Source: Acetobacter aceti NBRC 14818 (GTDB lineage: Bacteria > Pseudomonadota > Alphaproteobacteria > Acetobacterales > Acetobacteraceae). From it: a stretch of 64,000 nt of DNA. Positions 63,289-64,000 of the stretch are shown piece after piece. The DNA lies in the NCBI RefSeq assembly GCF_000193495.2, contig NZ_AP023410.1, positions 992,001 to 1,056,000 of the forward strand, given 5' to 3'. A program made the translations under genes and the position numbers. The notes beneath the pieces are model-generated. The model worked only from the letters and a program-made list of their open reading frames with translations, was not told the origin of the DNA and did no database searches. Position 1 is the first letter of the stretch; each line of letters starts with the position of its first letter.

Positions 63289-64000
63289 TTACTGAAATGG
63301 CAAATATCGAAAATCGAAGAAGAGCTGACTTTCGGAAGTATGCGGTTTTCCACCCACCCCCTGATAGGCCTGCACACGGGAATAGGCCAGCTGGGTTCCA
63401 AATTCGACAGTCCCGTACCGTCCCTTGAAAAAACGCCACCACGCGCCAATCGTGCCTTCCATGACGCTATGGATATTAGCCGTGCAGGGCATTGAGGACA
63501 TTTCGATATTACAGCCCGCATTCATCGCATTCGGGTTGCCGTAACCATAGGCCGAACCATTCAGGGTGGAATAGTTACGTCCGGCCCACTGGGTTCCGAA
63601 ATAGCCATAGACATCGAATCTCGCGCTGGGATGAGCGATGATGCCTGCCGTTCCCTGTGCCGAGAACAGTGGCTGCGGCTTGCCCTGGGCATTGATGGTC
63701 GCATCTGGCAGAAGAACCGAGCCATATCGACCAATGCCATACCCCGCCAGACCGGCGATCCGCACTTCCACCTTGTGCGGGATGACGGGAAGGATCATGG
63801 AACCGCCGCCGCCGCCGGTTGGCGCCGTGTAGTTGTGTCCACCACCGACCCATGACACGCGGTCATGCGCGAAATGGGCAATGCCTTCGATTTCGTAATG
63901 GCCCCAGTGCGGATCGTAGGCGATCTTGGCGATCACATCCGGCGCGATCTCGTTCGAGAACGGTCCATTATTGGTCAGCCCTGTGCCATCCTTGTTGATG
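63289..64000 (-). CDS. C-terminal part of a probable outer-membrane beta-barrel protein (partial)
   Basis: The frame is open from the window edge to a stop at 63289, about 236 residues, and the start lies outside. Alternating polar/aromatic strands such as HYEIEGIAHFAHDRVSWVG, KVEVRIAGLAGYGIGRYG and ARFDVYGYFGTQWAGRNYS, ending FFDFRYLPFQ, look like transmembrane beta-strands of a porin. The glycine-rich loop APTGGGGGSMI and the cysteine pair in AGCNIEMSSMPCTAN would lie in extracellular loops. The ATG at 63936 is internal and not the true start. The substrate is unknown. Confidence 0.6.
   Translation of the reverse strand, partial: INKDGTGLTNNGPFSNEIAPDVIAKIAYDPHWGHYEIEGIAHFAHDRVSWVGGGHNYTAPTGGGGGSMILPVIPHKVEVRIAGLAGYGIGRYGSVLLPDATINAQGKPQPLFSAQGTAGIIAHPSARFDVYGYFGTQWAGRNYSTLNGSAYGYGNPNAMNAGCNIEMSSMPCTANIHSVMEGTIGAWWRFFKGRYGTVEFGTQLAYSRVQAYQGVGGKPHTSESQLFFDFRYLPFQ

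Overview
The window is chromosomal DNA from an alphaproteobacterium, most likely an acetic acid bacterium (Acetobacteraceae); the genus cannot be fixed from sequence alone. Signs for this are the moderately high GC content, divergent lysC/ubiG, the rpsF-rpsR-rplI, yqeY-dnaG-rpoD, carAB-greA, rplY-pth-ychF-proA-nadD-rsfS and mreBCD-mrdAB blocks, and an AAGCTT-centred palindrome of the kind I recall from acetic acid bacteria. I found no tRNA, rRNA, CRISPR array, insertion sequence or prophage.

Layout. 1-5 kb: start of an unknown gene, nitronate monooxygenase and aspartate kinase leftward, then ubiG rightward and a cyclopropane fatty acid synthase leftward. 5-12 kb: a leftward information-processing block (yqeY, dnaG, rpoD, a GNAT acetyltransferase, rpsF, rpsR, rplI) ending in a clear terminator. 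12-19.7 kb: a tightly packed leftward nine-gene operon with an ABC importer (binding protein, permease, ATPase), two short-chain dehydrogenases, a creatininase-family amidohydrolase, two adjacent ureohydrolases and a LysR regulator. 20-28 kb: rightward carA (with an N-terminal DNA-binding extension), an unexpected P-loop ATPase, carB, greA, ilvA and an AT-rich orphan gene. 28.5-34.5 kb: leftward rsfS, nadD, proA, ychF, pth, rplY and two glycine-zipper lipoproteins. 34.9-41.1 kb: the rightward rod-shape operon mreB-mreC-mreD-mrdA-mrdB. 41-50 kb: an RcnB-like protein, a DnaJ-family chaperone with a small coupled upstream ORF, a Na+/H+ antiporter, an orphan membrane protein, aspS, an FAD-linked oxidase and bluB. 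50-64 kb: a polysaccharide flippase, lepA, an M3 oligopeptidase, an ABC1/UbiB-like kinase, an AT-rich segment with an orphan possible haem-oxygenase-fold protein, a GGDEF/EAL protein, an FMN reductase, a DEAD-box helicase and the C-terminal part of a probable outer-membrane beta-barrel protein.

Most of the window is housekeeping. The accessory material that stands out is the 12.0-19.7 kb operon. It combines uptake, a lactam-opening amidohydrolase and two urea-releasing enzymes, which fits import and nitrogen scavenging from a cyclic or substituted guanidino compound (creatinine-like). The exact substrate is unknown. A perfect palindrome overlaps its putative -10 element. Other points of interest are the HTH-CarA fusion with an ATPase gene inserted before carB, two AT-rich orphan genes, and a 55-codon ORF translationally coupled to the DnaJ gene.

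All functions are read from motifs and gene order by eye; no database search was run.
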